From assembly GCF_003086355.1 (NCBI RefSeq), contig NZ_CP031733.1, positions 806,001 through 870,000 of the forward strand: a DNA stretch of 64,000 bases. Reading direction: 5' to 3'. The DNA is from Streptococcus chenjunshii (GTDB lineage Bacteria; Bacillota; Bacilli; Lactobacillales; Streptococcaceae). Below the pieces are notes generated by a model that was not told the DNA's origin, did no database searches, and saw nothing but the letters and a program-made list of their open reading frames with translations. A program made the translations under genes and the position numbers. Of this stretch, positions 1 to 8,245 are shown piece after piece. How positions within the stretch are numbered: position 1 is the stretch's first letter; each line of letters begins with the position of its first letter.

Positions 1-1434
1 AGCGATATGATTTTGAGCTAAGAAAGAGTGCAGTCCCATAGCTCCCAGTCCGAAAGTATGAGCTTGGCTGTTGCCGTGTTTAACTGTCGGGACAGCATCA
101 ATATGCGATGAATCCGTGACGAAGGTTAAAGCTCGGGTCATAGCCTTGATGGAACGGCCGAAGTCAGGTGAGGTCATCATGTTGACCACATTGGTAGAAC
201 CGAGATTGCAGGAAATATCCGTTCCCATTTCAACAAATTCTTGTGCATCGTTTAGCAGGCTTGGTCTTTGTACCTGCAGGATTTCCGAGCAAAGATTGCT
301 CATTACGATTTTTCCTTCAATCGGATTGCTCCGGTTGGCCGTATCAACATTGATAATATAAGGGTATCCGGATTCCTGCTGTAATTTGGAGATTTCGGTT
401 TCCAAATCCCGAGCCTTGATTTTAGTCTTGATAATATTTGGATTAGATACCAGCTCATCATATTTTTCGGTGATATCAATGTAGTTGAAAGGGACACCGT
501 ATTCTTTTTCAACACTGTAGGGGCTAAAGAGGTACATCTCTTCGTTTTGGCGGGCTAATTGGTAAAACTTATCGGGAACCACAACACCCAGAGACAGAGT
601 TTTGACCCTGACTTTCTCATCAGCATTTTCTTTCTTGGTTGAAAGAAAAGCGATAATATCAGGATGAAAAACATTGAGATAAACCACTCCGGCTCCCTGG
701 CGCTGACCGAGCTGATTGGAGTAAGAAAAGCTGTCTTCAAAAAGTTTCATGACAGGGACCACTCCTGAAGCAGCTCCGGCAAACCCTTTAATAGGCGCCC
801 CGGCTTCACGCAAATTAGACAGAGAAATACCGACCCCGCCTCCAATCCGTGACAGCTGCAAGGCTGAATTGATGGAACGGCCGATCGAGTTCATGTCGTC
901 TGTAACCTGAATCAGAAAACAAGAGACCAATTCACCGCGGCGGCTGCGCCCAGCATTTAAAAAGGATGGTGTCGCAGGCTGGTAGCGTTGGTTGATCATT
1001 TCAACAGCCAAGTCATGAGCCAAGGTCTCGTTACCGTCTGCGAAATAGAGCGCATTAAACATCACCCGATCTTCCATGCTTTCCAGATAAAATGCACCAT
1101 CATCAGTTTTTAAAGCGTACTGCTGATAAAATTTATAGGCTGCCATAAACGATTTGAACCGAAAACCTTGAGCCTGAATATCCGCTGCCAGTTTTTCAAT
1201 GAAAGCCGGTGAATATTTGCGGATAAAGGCTGCTTCAATATAATCGTTATCAATCAGGTAGTTGACTTTATCTGTGATATTGGCAAAAACCATCGTATTG
1301 GGTTCAACATTCTCCGCAAAAAAAGCGCGTAAGGCTTCTTTATCTTTATGAAGCGGAATTTGCCCGTTAACGGGACGGTTAATTTCATTATTAAGGCGAA
1401 AATAAGAAACATCGCCGAGATTTTTGAGACTCAT
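1..1434 (-). CDS. nrdE: Ribonucleoside-diphosphate reductase class Ib, alpha subunit (partial, C-terminus outside window)
   Basis: Large subunit of the aerobic class Ib ribonucleotide reductase, which reduces NDPs to dNDPs with NrdF as radical-storing partner and NrdH as electron donor. The minus-strand frame opens at ATG 1434 (MSLKNLGDVSYF) and stays open to the window edge, giving 478 residues of the roughly 720 usual for NrdE. The N-terminal ATP-cone-like region is followed by the reductase core. The motif SNLCSEILQV carries the N-x-C-x-E pattern of the active-site radical cysteine, and RIGGGVGISLSNLR is typical of the family. It lies 80 nt downstream of nrdH in the same direction, so the two are probably one operon under the NrdR boxes upstream of nrdH. 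The end of the gene cannot be judged. Confidence 0.96.
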   Translation of the reverse strand, partial: MSLKNLGDVSYFRLNNEINRPVNGQIPLHKDKEALRAFFAENVEPNTMVFANITDKVNYLIDNDYIEAAFIRKYSPAFIEKLAADIQAQGFRFKSFMAAYKFYQQYALKTDDGAFYLESMEDRVMFNALYFADGNETLAHDLAVEMINQRYQPATPSFLNAGRSRRGELVSCFLIQVTDDMNSIGRSINSALQLSRIGGGVGISLSNLREAGAPIKGFAGAASGVVPVMKLFEDSFSYSNQLGQRQGAGVVYLNVFHPDIIAFLSTKKENADEKVRVKTLSLGVVVPDKFYQLARQNEEMYLFSPYSVEKEYGVPFNYIDITEKYDELVSNPNIIKTKIKARDLETEISKLQQESGYPYIINVDTANRSNPIEGKIVMSNLCSEILQVQRPSLLNDAQEFVEMGTDISCNLGSTNVVNMMTSPDFGRSIKAMTRALTFVTDSSHIDAVPTVKHGNSQAHTFGLGAMGLHSFLAQNHIA

Positions 1435-1472
1435 TCTAAAAAATTCCTTTATATCCTTTTATATCATATAAT

Positions 1473-1509
1473 AAGGCTTCATTTCATTTATTTGCTGAGA
1501 TGAAGCCTT
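1473..1509 (-). terminator. Inverted repeat between nrdH and nrdE
   Basis: Arms AAGGCTTCAT (1473-1482) and ATGAAGCCTT (1500-1509) are perfect complements around a 17-nt loop. On the minus strand the hairpin follows the nrdH stop and precedes nrdE. There is no clean U-run after it, so it is more likely a processing or attenuating structure within the operon than a full terminator. Confidence 0.5.
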
Positions 1510-1514
1510 AAAAA

Positions 1515-1739
1515 TTAAATAATTTCTTTTAGTTTGTTAGGCTGAAAGCCTGAAAACACAAGATCACCAGCTTCAATAACCGGAGCTGCGGTGAAGCCGA
1601 GGCTTTTGACATAATCTATCTTTTCTGGATGTTCATCAATATTAATTTCTTCAAAACTGGCTTGGTGCTGTTCTAAGAATTTTTTGGTCATTTTGCACTG
1701 CATACAGTTATTCTTCGAAAACAGTGTGATTTGTGACAT
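1515..1739 (-). CDS. nrdH: Glutaredoxin-like redoxin NrdH
   Basis: A 74-residue thioredoxin-fold protein that reduces the class Ib ribonucleotide reductase NrdEF, drawing electrons from thioredoxin reductase. The redox motif C-M-Q-C lies at residues 12-15, exactly where NrdH proteins have it, and the cis-proline region (FTAAPVIEAGD) and the C-terminal SGF-P segment are present. Length matches the family. A strong Shine-Dalgarno (AGGAGG) precedes ATG 1739. It is upstream of nrdE on the same strand, the standard nrdHE order, and is preceded by a sigma-A promoter and two NrdR boxes. Confidence 0.97.
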   Translation of the reverse strand: MSQITLFSKNNCMQCKMTKKFLEQHQASFEEINIDEHPEKIDYVKSLGFTAAPVIEAGDLVFSGFQPNKLKEII

Positions 1740-1789
1740 AAATAGGTCCTCCTAAAATTTTCCTTTTCCGGAAAAGTCATTATGTATCT

Positions 1790-1818
1790 AGGATATACAA
1801 AATAGAAAAAAAAAGCAA
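1790..1818 (-). promoter_or_regulatory. Promoter of nrdH-nrdE
   Basis: On the minus strand TTGCTT (1818-1813) and TATCCT (1795-1790) are separated by 17 nt, a good sigma-A spacing. The site lies about 50 nt upstream of the nrdH start and directly downstream of the NrdR boxes. Confidence 0.6.
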
Positions 1819-1835
1819 GGAATTTTTCTCGAAAA

Positions 1836-1883
1836 ACACAAGATATTGTGTTTTGTTATTTTTTTGGACACGAAATATAGTAT
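1836..1883. promoter_or_regulatory. Tandem NrdR boxes
   Basis: Two copies of the NrdR operator lie upstream of nrdH: a perfect 16-bp palindrome ACACAAGATATTGTGT (1836-1851) and a weaker ACACGAAATATAGTAT (1868-1883). Their starts are 32 bp apart, three helical turns, which is the arrangement expected for cooperative binding of the ATP/dATP-sensing repressor NrdR. The boxes lie just upstream of the nrdH -35. The nrdR gene itself is not in this window. Confidence 0.8.
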
Positions 1884-2166
1884 CAGATCGGCTTTGACAG
1901 GGGTGCTACGGATTTCGGACGGGAAGCCAATTTAGATGACAGTCTGTCTGGCTTGTTTCTAAGGAAACAGAGCGTCTTAAAACCGATTCGGTTTGCAGGT
2001 TCAAGACTCAGTTATCCAGTCCTTTCTAGATAAGCAAACGGCATATTATTTCTGCATTTTATCCTGTACAGCTATTAAAGAACACGCAGAAGTGCAGCAG
2101 CAATTGAATTCAAGGAATACGGAGAAAAATCAGGTGGTTAGAAGCAGGAAACAGACAGCTGCAGCT

Positions 2167-2226
2167 TGTAAGCGCTTAAAAAACACACTAAAAAACCTTG
2201 CTGTTTATCGTCAGTTAGGTTACTTT
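2167..2226 (+). promoter_or_regulatory. cre-like site and promoter upstream of the DUF1576 gene
   Basis: TGTAAGCGCTTAAA (2167-2180) matches the CcpA cre pattern TGWAARCGYTWNCW at all but one position. It is followed by TTGCTG (2198-2203), a 17-nt spacer and TACTTT (2221-2226), a plausible sigma-A promoter ending 36 nt before the start codon. The stretch 1884-2160 shows no gene I can support; a short open frame there has a TTG start and no recognisable content. Confidence 0.5.
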
Positions 2227-2262
2227 AGTAATAAGAGAGTTTAGCAAAGGAGGACTGAAAAG

Positions 2263-3531
2263 ATGCTAATGAGCCATCTGCGGCAATTAAATTGGGAAAA
2301 AGATAACCTGCTTTTATTGGCTGTTGGAACCTTTATTTTTGGCTTGCTGACACCCGCCAAGACGAATTGGTGGAGCGATTATGGACATTTATTAACTCAG
2401 CAAACCTATTTGATTCATGACTTTTTTGCTGTGGCAGGTATAGCTGCAACCTTTGTGAATGTCGCTCTGCATCTTGCCATCGCTTATTATTTAAATATTC
2501 GTAACCAATTGACCCGTCTGACCGGTTTTCAGATGGCTGCGATAGGCATTTTTGTGGGACACTCTTTTTTTGGAACACACCTAGTGAATATTCTGCCCAT
2601 TATTTTGGGCGTTATCCTGTACGCGAAACTGTCGCACCAATCCTTTAAAATTTATACCTCCATTAGCTTATTTACAACTTGTACAGCACCGGCGGTCTCT
2701 TATGTCATGTTTTCACATGGGGTATCACTTTTTTCAGTATTAGGAGGCTTTCTTTTGGGACTGGCCCTAGGCTTTGTCACACCGCCCCTTGCCGAAGCAT
2801 TTTTGAAATTCCATCAGGGCTATACCTTGTATAATATTGGTTTTACGTCTGGGATTATCGGTCTCTTTGTCTATGCTTGTTTACGTTATTTTCGATTTGA
2901 AATTCCAGAGACTCAGCTGTTGAGTACAGAAGCCCATGATTATATTTTAGTTTATATTTTTTCAATTTGTCTGCTGATGCTTGGGCAAGCTTTGATTCGG
3001 CTGGATTTTCAGGATTTCAGGGTTAAATTTATTAAGCTGAGCCATCGAGTCGGGCGTCTGCCGGATGATTTTGTCATTAAATATGGCCGCAAAACAGCCT
3101 TTTTTAATATGGGGCTCTTAGGGCTGGTTTACCTGAGTCTGTTATTGGTTCTGGGGATTCGCTTGAATGGCCCTATTGCAGGCGGTCTTATGTCCATCAT
3201 TGGTTTTGCCGGTTTCGGAAAACATCTGCGCAATACATTGCCAGTTGCATTTGGGGTAATCATCGCAGCTTGTTTCGCTGACGAACCATTCGGAACCATT
3301 GGTTTTTCTTTATCACTTTTATTTGGCACTTCGCTGGCTCCGCTGGCCGGTTATTATGGTATAATAGTAGGGATGATAGCAGGATTTTTCCAATTTAATA
3401 TCACACAGAGTGTTATTGACCTTCATCTGGGGCTATGTCTTTATAACAATGGCTTTTCTAGCGGTTTTGTAGCGGCCTTTTTGGTTCCGATATTAGAAAG
3501 TCTGCCTCGTCGTAAAGGCTCAGCAGAATAA
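2263..3531 (+). CDS. DUF1576 family integral membrane protein
   Basis: A 422-residue polytopic membrane protein that I assign to the DUF1576 family by its overall pattern; the function of the family is not known to me. About ten hydrophobic segments run through the whole length. The protein looks internally duplicated: FHQGYTLYNIGFTSGIIGLF near residues 190-210 and DLHLGLCLYNNGFSSGF near residues 385-402 are clearly related, and each follows a glycine-rich hydrophobic stretch. This suggests two homologous halves, as in many transporters. ATG 2263 follows AAAGGAGG at 9-nt spacing. The next gene starts within 26 nt, so the two are probably co-transcribed. The cre-like site upstream suggests carbon-catabolite control. 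A transport role is inference only. Confidence 0.75.
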   Translation: MLMSHLRQLNWEKDNLLLLAVGTFIFGLLTPAKTNWWSDYGHLLTQQTYLIHDFFAVAGIAATFVNVALHLAIAYYLNIRNQLTRLTGFQMAAIGIFVGHSFFGTHLVNILPIILGVILYAKLSHQSFKIYTSISLFTTCTAPAVSYVMFSHGVSLFSVLGGFLLGLALGFVTPPLAEAFLKFHQGYTLYNIGFTSGIIGLFVYACLRYFRFEIPETQLLSTEAHDYILVYIFSICLLMLGQALIRLDFQDFRVKFIKLSHRVGRLPDDFVIKYGRKTAFFNMGLLGLVYLSLLLVLGIRLNGPIAGGLMSIIGFAGFGKHLRNTLPVAFGVIIAACFADEPFGTIGFSLSLLFGTSLAPLAGYYGIIVGMIAGFFQFNITQSVIDLHLGLCLYNNGFSSGFVAAFLVPILESLPRRKGSAE

Positions 3532-3556
3532 AATGCAAAGGCAAGGGCTGATAATT

Positions 3557-3904
3557 ATGATTAGTGAAAAAAACAAAGCAACTCGTATTATGAAAGAGTT
3601 GATTGGGTATTTTTTAGAACATCAATACTATCAATTTGATGTTTCTTTTCAGCTTGACCGAGAAAAATTTGAACTGACCATCACAACACCTTCTCCGGAT
3701 ATTCCGGAGCATTTTAACCGTCTGCTGAGTGATCTCAATACGGAACGCGAAGTGGAAATTGATGAGTATTATAATGCTCTGCTGGGAGGGCATGGTACAG
3801 ATCATGACTACAGCTTATTGGGAAAAGCAATTGACTATGCCACTCTTGAACACAAAGAGGGGCTGCTGACGCTGAAAATATGCAGAAAAATCGGTTTTTC
3901 TTAA
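3557..3904 (+). CDS. Small hypothetical protein downstream of DUF1576
   Basis: A soluble protein of 115 residues, rich in charged residues and without membrane segments or motifs I recognise. I chose ATG 3557, which follows an AAGGGC stretch; an in-frame ATG at 3533 would add eight residues. It follows the DUF1576 gene closely, so co-expression and a linked job are likely. The middle part (DREKFELTITTP, then PEHFNRLLSDLN) reads like alternating strand and helix. I do not recognise its family and assign no function. Confidence 0.65.
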   Translation: MISEKNKATRIMKELIGYFLEHQYYQFDVSFQLDREKFELTITTPSPDIPEHFNRLLSDLNTEREVEIDEYYNALLGGHGTDHDYSLLGKAIDYATLEHKEGLLTLKICRKIGFS

Positions 3905-3997
3905 TCATTTCTTATATGTTGCTCAGGCGACTGCAGGGACAGTTCAGTCTTGCTGTTCTTACTGTGAGCTTTCCAGAGTCTTTGTATCTTGTGAATT

Positions 3998-4104
3998 GAA
4001 CACGGCCTAAACGCTGTGAGAAAAAGACAGCCTGTCCTAGAGCCTTGCGGCTCTTCGTCCAGTCTCCTATTTTCTCTTTGCGTTTTTAACGGCCTTTGTA
4101 TCTT
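3998..4104 (+). repeat. Family A modular element, copy 1 (107 nt)
   Basis: Runs from GAACACGGCC to GGCCTTTGTATCTT. Type I stem: CGCTGTGAGAAAA near the left end pairs with TTTTCTCTTTGCG near the right end. The core holds a perfect AGAGCC-TTGC-GGCTCT hairpin. A stray TTTGTATCTT (3981-3990) just before it looks like the tail of a lost copy. It lies between the 3557-3904 gene and oadA. Confidence 0.85.
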
Positions 4105-4293
4105 GTGTTAGAGTGAGAGAAAATTCAAATGGGCTGAATTTTCTTTCGCTTTTTTTGTACTGTAAGGCGATAGGGAAGTCAGACTGTTGTTTTATAATTA
4201 TAAGTAAATCATGGACATTTTTTCTTAGATGTTTTTCAAGTGTTTTTCGTGTTTTTTTGGTGTCTTTCTGCTTTTTTTTGAATTTTTAAGTTG

Positions 4294-4352
4294 TATAATA
4301 GTTTGTAAGCCCTACCAAAGCAAGTGAGATAAGCTTGTAAGCCCCACCAAAA
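4294..4352 (+). promoter_or_regulatory. oadA promoter with two direct repeats
   Basis: A consensus TATAAT (4294-4299) has no good -35, which fits a promoter that needs an activator. Immediately downstream are two near-identical 18-nt direct repeats, TTGTAAGCCCTACCAAAG (4303-4320) and TTGTAAGCCCCACCAAAA (4335-4352), with starts 32 bp apart (three helical turns). They are candidates for operator sites of the cluster's GntR-type regulator or for an RNA-level signal in the 5' leader. The binding partner is inference. The rest of 4105-4293 is A/T-rich with no feature I can name. Confidence 0.5.
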
Positions 4353-4394
4353 TTAAAGGGTCATATCAATATCATCGTAAAGGAGGATAACTTT

Positions 4395-5792
4395 GTGAAA
4401 CATATCATGTTTACAGAGACAGTATTGCGCGATGCTCATCAAAGTCTGATGGCCACTCGTTTACGGACTGATGAAATGCTGCCGATTATGGAGCAGCTCG
4501 ATAAGGCTGGCTATCATGCTCTGGAATGCTGGGGAGGAGCCACATTTGATTCCTGTGTTCGATATCTGAATGAGGATCCTTGGGAACGATTGCGATCGAT
4601 TAAAGAGAGAGCGCAAAATACGAAATTGCAAATGTTATTACGTGGACAAAATCTCCTTGGCTATCGCCACTACGCTGATGACATCGTCGAGCAGTTCATT
4701 ACCTCTGCTGCACAAAACGGTATAGATATTTTTCGTATCTTTGATGCTTTGAATGATGTGCGTAATTTAGAGGCCAGTGTTAAAGCTGTCAAGAAAAATG
4801 GCAAGCATGCCCAGCTGACAATTTGTTACACAACAAGTCCCGTCCACACCATTGAGTACTATAAACAGCTGACTAAAGAGATGGCAGATTTAGGAGCTGA
4901 TTCTATATGTGTGAAAGATATGGCAGGGATTTTAACACCAGCTGCAGCAAGATCCTTAATTCCTGCTCTGAAAGGAGTGACAGAGCTCCCTATAGAAGTG
5001 CATACCCATTCAACCAGCGGGACTTCGGAAATGACCTATTTAGCAGCTGCTGAGGCTGGCGCAGATATTATTGATACAGCTATTTCTCCTCTTGCAGGAG
5101 GAACCAGTCAGCCGGCGACTGAAAGTCTTAGTACCGTCTTAAAAGAGTTAGGATTTAAGGTGGATTTAGATGATGAAGCTCTGGTGGCTATCAGTGATTA
5201 TTTTAAACCGATTAAGGAAAAATATATCGCTGAAGGTATTTTGGCTCCAAAAATGCTGGGATTGGAACCCCAAACTCTCATTTACCAAGTGCCTGGAGGA
5301 ATGCTGTCCAATCTCTATTCTCAGCTCAAACAAGCTAAATCTGAGCATCTTTATGAGGAAGTTCTTAAAGAGGTTCCGCGGGTACGGGAAGATCTTGGCT
5401 ATCCTCCTCTTGTAACGCCTCTCAGCCAAATGGTTGGAACTCAGGCGGTCTTTAATGTCTTAACCAACGAACGCTATAAGATGGTTCCAAATGAAATAAA
5501 AGATTATGTCTGCGGTAAATATGGAAAATCCCCGGCTCCGATTAAAGATAATATTAAACAAAAAATTATTGAGGATGATTCAGTGATTGATGTTCGTCCT
5601 GCTGACTTGCTTGAACCGGAATTAGACAAGATGAAGCAGGAGTTGGAAGGATTGGCGCGTTCTGAGGAAGATGTGCTGATCTATGCGATGTTCCCGCAAT
5701 TAGGAAAAGACTTTTTGAAGCAGAAGTATCAGCCTAAAGACAAACAGGAACCGAAAGAAGATGAAGTTATTAGGATTCAGGCTGTTATGTAA
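4395..5792 (+). CDS. oadA: Oxaloacetate decarboxylase alpha subunit (carboxyltransferase)
   Basis: Transfers the carboxyl group of oxaloacetate to biotin on the carrier subunit, giving pyruvate, as the first step of Na+-linked oxaloacetate decarboxylation in citrate fermentation. The 465 residues hold a pyruvate-carboxyltransferase TIM barrel (about 5-265) followed by the conserved PYC/OADA domain. Visible active-site features are RDAHQS with D13, the lysine in KDMAG (K174) that is carbamylated in the family, and the metal ligands H203 and H205 in EVHTHST. The biotin-carrier domain that ends many OadA proteins is absent; a separate gene downstream supplies it. The start is GTG 4395 after AAAGGAGG. 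First gene of the cit/oad operon. Confidence 0.95.
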   Translation: MKHIMFTETVLRDAHQSLMATRLRTDEMLPIMEQLDKAGYHALECWGGATFDSCVRYLNEDPWERLRSIKERAQNTKLQMLLRGQNLLGYRHYADDIVEQFITSAAQNGIDIFRIFDALNDVRNLEASVKAVKKNGKHAQLTICYTTSPVHTIEYYKQLTKEMADLGADSICVKDMAGILTPAAARSLIPALKGVTELPIEVHTHSTSGTSEMTYLAAAEAGADIIDTAISPLAGGTSQPATESLSTVLKELGFKVDLDDEALVAISDYFKPIKEKYIAEGILAPKMLGLEPQTLIYQVPGGMLSNLYSQLKQAKSEHLYEEVLKEVPRVREDLGYPPLVTPLSQMVGTQAVFNVLTNERYKMVPNEIKDYVCGKYGKSPAPIKDNIKQKIIEDDSVIDVRPADLLEPELDKMKQELEGLARSEEDVLIYAMFPQLGKDFLKQKYQPKDKQEPKEDEVIRIQAVM

Positions 5793-5939
5793 ATAACTTA
5801 TAGATAAGCTAAGTATTTATCAAGACTCAGTCTGAGGCAAAGAGAACATAAACAGCGAAATTCTTAACAGCAAAAGTCAATCCTCGTGTTTGCCCGAGTG
5901 ATATGACTGCTGTCACTATACAACTTACCAGGAGGAGAA

Positions 5940-6233
5940 ATGGAACACATTGATATCATGGAAGCTCTAAGCCTCTCAGTCGTTGCAATAACTGTTGTCA
6001 TGACTGTTCTGGTCGGTTTGATGTTCCTGATAGAAGGGTTTAGATTTATCGGAAACGCATCGCAAACCGCTGACAGTGTTTCGCCGGAGCAGCCAGCTTC
6101 TCGGGAAGAAGGTAAGGTTCTGGCCGACAATGAAGAGCTAAAATTAGTAGCCGCTCTGACAGCCCTAGCTGTTGCAAGTGACAATAAACAAGACAAAAAA
6201 TACCGTATTACAGCAATTAAACGGATTAGGTAA
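5940..6233 (+). CDS. Oxaloacetate decarboxylase gamma-chain-like small membrane subunit
   Basis: A 97-residue protein with one N-terminal membrane helix (about residues 10-32), then an acidic, proline-containing linker and a basic tail. This is the layout of the OAD gamma chain, which links the alpha subunit and the carrier to the membrane beta subunit. It has no enzymatic motif. ATG 5940 follows GGAGGAG. It sits 148 nt after oadA and before the biotin carrier gene, where related cit clusters carry the small subunit (named oadD or oadH in some lactic acid bacteria). The first family A element of the next gap begins three bases after its stop codon. Confidence 0.8.
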   Translation: MEHIDIMEALSLSVVAITVVMTVLVGLMFLIEGFRFIGNASQTADSVSPEQPASREEGKVLADNEELKLVAALTALAVASDNKQDKKYRITAIKRIR

Positions 6234-6235
6234 CT

Positions 6236-6342
6236 GAACACGGCCTAAACGCTGTGAGAAAAAGACAGCCTGTCCTAGAGCCTTGCGGCTCTTCATCCAG
6301 TCTCCTATTTTCTCTTTGCGTTTTTAACGGCCTTTGTATCTT
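6236..6342 (+). repeat. Family A modular element, copy 2 (107 nt)
   Basis: Nearly identical to copies 1, 3 and 5, with a type I stem and the short core with the AGAGCC-TTGC-GGCTCT hairpin. It starts three bases after the stop codon of the OAD gamma-type gene and is followed by copy 3 with a period of 116 bp. Confidence 0.85.
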
Positions 6343-6351
6343 AGTGGAACT

Positions 6352-6458
6352 GAACACGGCCTAAACGCTGTGAGAAAAAGACAGCCTGTCCTAGAGCCTT
6401 GCGGCTCTTCATCCAGTCTCCTATTTTCTCTTTGCGTTTTTAACGGCCTTTGTATCTT
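6352..6458 (+). repeat. Family A modular element, copy 3 (107 nt)
   Basis: Second unit of a tandem array in the oad operon, essentially identical to copy 2, joined to it by the spacer AGTGGAACT. Type I stem and short core. Confidence 0.85.
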
Positions 6459-6466
6459 AGTGAACT

Positions 6467-6677
6467 GAACACGCCCTAAAATCCTAGTGAAAAAGATGGC
6501 TGTCTTCGTGATGTAAGCAGATTGCTAAACAACCTTAGCCGTAGACGTCTGAAGGCTTTGCCGTCTTAACAGCTGACCGCACCCTTCTAGCCGTCTTGGC
6601 AGAGGTGCGTCTGCGAAATCACAGATTTCGGACTTACCGTCATTTTCATACGGATTTCTTTACGGGCTTTGTATCTT
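6467..6677 (+). repeat. Family A modular element, copy 4 (211 nt, type II stem, long core)
   Basis: Left arm ATCCTAGTGAAAA pairs with right arm TTTTCATACGGAT (type II). The long core includes GCGAAATCACAGATTTCGGAC, whose CGAAATC/GATTTCG arms form a perfect 7-bp hairpin. The right end GTATCTTAG lies just before the Shine-Dalgarno AAGGGAG of the biotin carrier gene. Confidence 0.85.
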
Positions 6678-6695
6678 AGTTTAAGGGAGTTTAGC

Positions 6696-7046
6696 ATGAA
6701 AAAATATCAGATTACAGTCAATGGTCAGACTTATGATGTGACTTTAGAAGAAATTTCGGAACAGGAGTTAAACCAAGCCCATCAGTCTGAATCAGATTCA
6801 TCGGACACTCAAGCCTCTGCTCCGAATAGCAGCGAGGGAATAGAGGTTACCGCCCCTATGCCGGGAACAATTATTTCCCTCAATGTTCAGGTAGGAACAA
6901 GTGTCAAAGCAGGGGATACCCTTTGTATCTTGGAAGCGATGAAGATGGAAAGTGCTGTAGTAGCTTCGGCGGATGGTGTTGTGAATCAGATTTTCGTCGA
7001 TAAAGGGACACAAGTTGAAGCAGGGACAGTCCTGATGACATTATAG
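6696..7046 (+). CDS. Biotin carboxyl carrier protein of oxaloacetate decarboxylase
   Basis: Carries biotin between the carboxyltransferase OadA and the membrane decarboxylase OadB. The 116 residues consist of a short N-terminal strand region, a Ser/Asp/Gln-rich flexible linker (about 29-48) and a C-terminal biotinyl domain with the motif LEAMKME; K83 is the biotin acceptor. I chose ATG 6696 after AAGGGAG; a TTG further upstream lies inside the repeat and is not credible. The gene is 16 nt before oadB, so the two are translated from one message. BirA, encoded at 38280-39221, is the likely ligase. Confidence 0.93.
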   Translation: MKKYQITVNGQTYDVTLEEISEQELNQAHQSESDSSDTQASAPNSSEGIEVTAPMPGTIISLNVQVGTSVKAGDTLCILEAMKMESAVVASADGVVNQIFVDKGTQVEAGTVLMTL

Positions 7047-7062
7047 AGAGGGAGAGGGACTT

Positions 7063-8193
7063 ATGTTAAACGCTCTAATTGAAATGTTTGATTCCTCGGG
7101 ATTAATGGCTCTTGACTTAAAGACAATCATTGTGCTTGGAATCGCCTGTCTGTTTCTTTATTTAGCGATTGTAAAAGGGTATGAACCCTACCTTTTAATC
7201 CCGATTGCTTTCGGCATGTTACTGGTTAATCTGCCGCTGGGTGGTTTGATGGATCCTCCTGCTGACGGAGCGAGCGGAGGTTTGATTTATTATCTTTATC
7301 AGGGAGTGGATAAGGGTATTTATCCTCCGCTTATTTTCCTTTGCCTAGGCGCGACAACGGATTTTGGGCCTTTAATTTCAAATCCTAAGACCTTGTTGTT
7401 AGGAGGTGCGGCCCAAGTGGGGATTTTTGTAGCCTTGCTTGGCTCTATTATGCTCGGTATGACAGGACCGGAGGCCGCTTCTGTAGGTATTATTGGCGGC
7501 GCGGACGGTCCGACAGCTATTTATACTTCCAGTCAGTTAGCACCGCATTTATTATCAACAATTGCACTGGCCGCTTATTCTTATATGGCCTTGGTTCCTA
7601 TTATTCAGCCGCCTATTATCAGAGCTTTGACGACTAAGGAACAGCGCAAGGTCAAAATGCAGCAGCTGCGGCCTGTTTCCAAAAAAGAAAAAATCCTTTT
7701 CCCGATTGTTGTTACTATTTTTACGGTCTTGCTTTTGCCATCTTCAGCTCCTCTTATTGGCATGTTAATGTTAGGCAATCTGATTAAAGAATCCGGTCAG
7801 GTTCCTAAGATTACAGAAACCCTCTCCAACTCACTGATGTACATTATTACGATTTTACTGGGAGTCAGTGTCGGTGCCAAAGCAGAAGCGGATATCTTGC
7901 TGTCGCCTGATACGATAAAAATTATTGTACTGGGCCTGATTGCTTTTGCTGCTGGTACTGCAGCAGGTGTTCTCATGGGGCGTCTGATGTATCATTTGAC
8001 TAAAGGAAAAATCAATCCGATGATTGGTGCAGCGGGGATATCAGCTGTTCCGATGGCAGCCCGTGTTGTACAGGGAATAGGTGTTGAGGAAGATCCTTCA
8101 AATTTCTTGCTCATGCATGCTATGGGTCCTAATGTAGCGGGAGTCATTGGTTCAGCCGTGGCAGCAGGAGTATTATTGCAGTACTTCGGATAA
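7063..8193 (+). CDS. oadB: Oxaloacetate decarboxylase beta subunit, Na+-translocating
   Basis: Integral membrane subunit that decarboxylates carboxybiotin and exports Na+ in the process. The 376-residue protein has about nine hydrophobic segments throughout, the usual size for OadB/GcdB/MmdB. The conserved segment GIIGGADGPTAIY (near residue 145) and the C-terminal AAGISAVPMAARV and HAMGPNVAGVIGSAVAAG stretches are hallmark parts of the family; the aspartate in GGADGP is the Na+-binding residue in studied members. A purine-rich GAGAGGGAGAGG Shine-Dalgarno precedes ATG 7063. It ends 52 nt before citC. Confidence 0.96.
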   Translation: MLNALIEMFDSSGLMALDLKTIIVLGIACLFLYLAIVKGYEPYLLIPIAFGMLLVNLPLGGLMDPPADGASGGLIYYLYQGVDKGIYPPLIFLCLGATTDFGPLISNPKTLLLGGAAQVGIFVALLGSIMLGMTGPEAASVGIIGGADGPTAIYTSSQLAPHLLSTIALAAYSYMALVPIIQPPIIRALTTKEQRKVKMQQLRPVSKKEKILFPIVVTIFTVLLLPSSAPLIGMLMLGNLIKESGQVPKITETLSNSLMYIITILLGVSVGAKAEADILLSPDTIKIIVLGLIAFAAGTAAGVLMGRLMYHLTKGKINPMIGAAGISAVPMAARVVQGIGVEEDPSNFLLMHAMGPNVAGVIGSAVAAGVLLQYFG

Positions 8194-8245
8194 TATTGAG
8201 GCAGTTGATTTGTCTGAAATGCTACATTTTAGAATGGGGGACAGA

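Noticed and set aside
1993..2244. Plus-strand open frame of 83 codons before the DUF1576 gene
   Set aside because: TTG start, no Shine-Dalgarno, no family resemblance, and it spans the cre-like site and promoter.
6236..6677. Regular 116-bp period of repeats as a possible CRISPR array
   Set aside because: Units are about 107 nt with 9-nt spacers that are the same each time, there are no unique spacers, and no cas genes are present.
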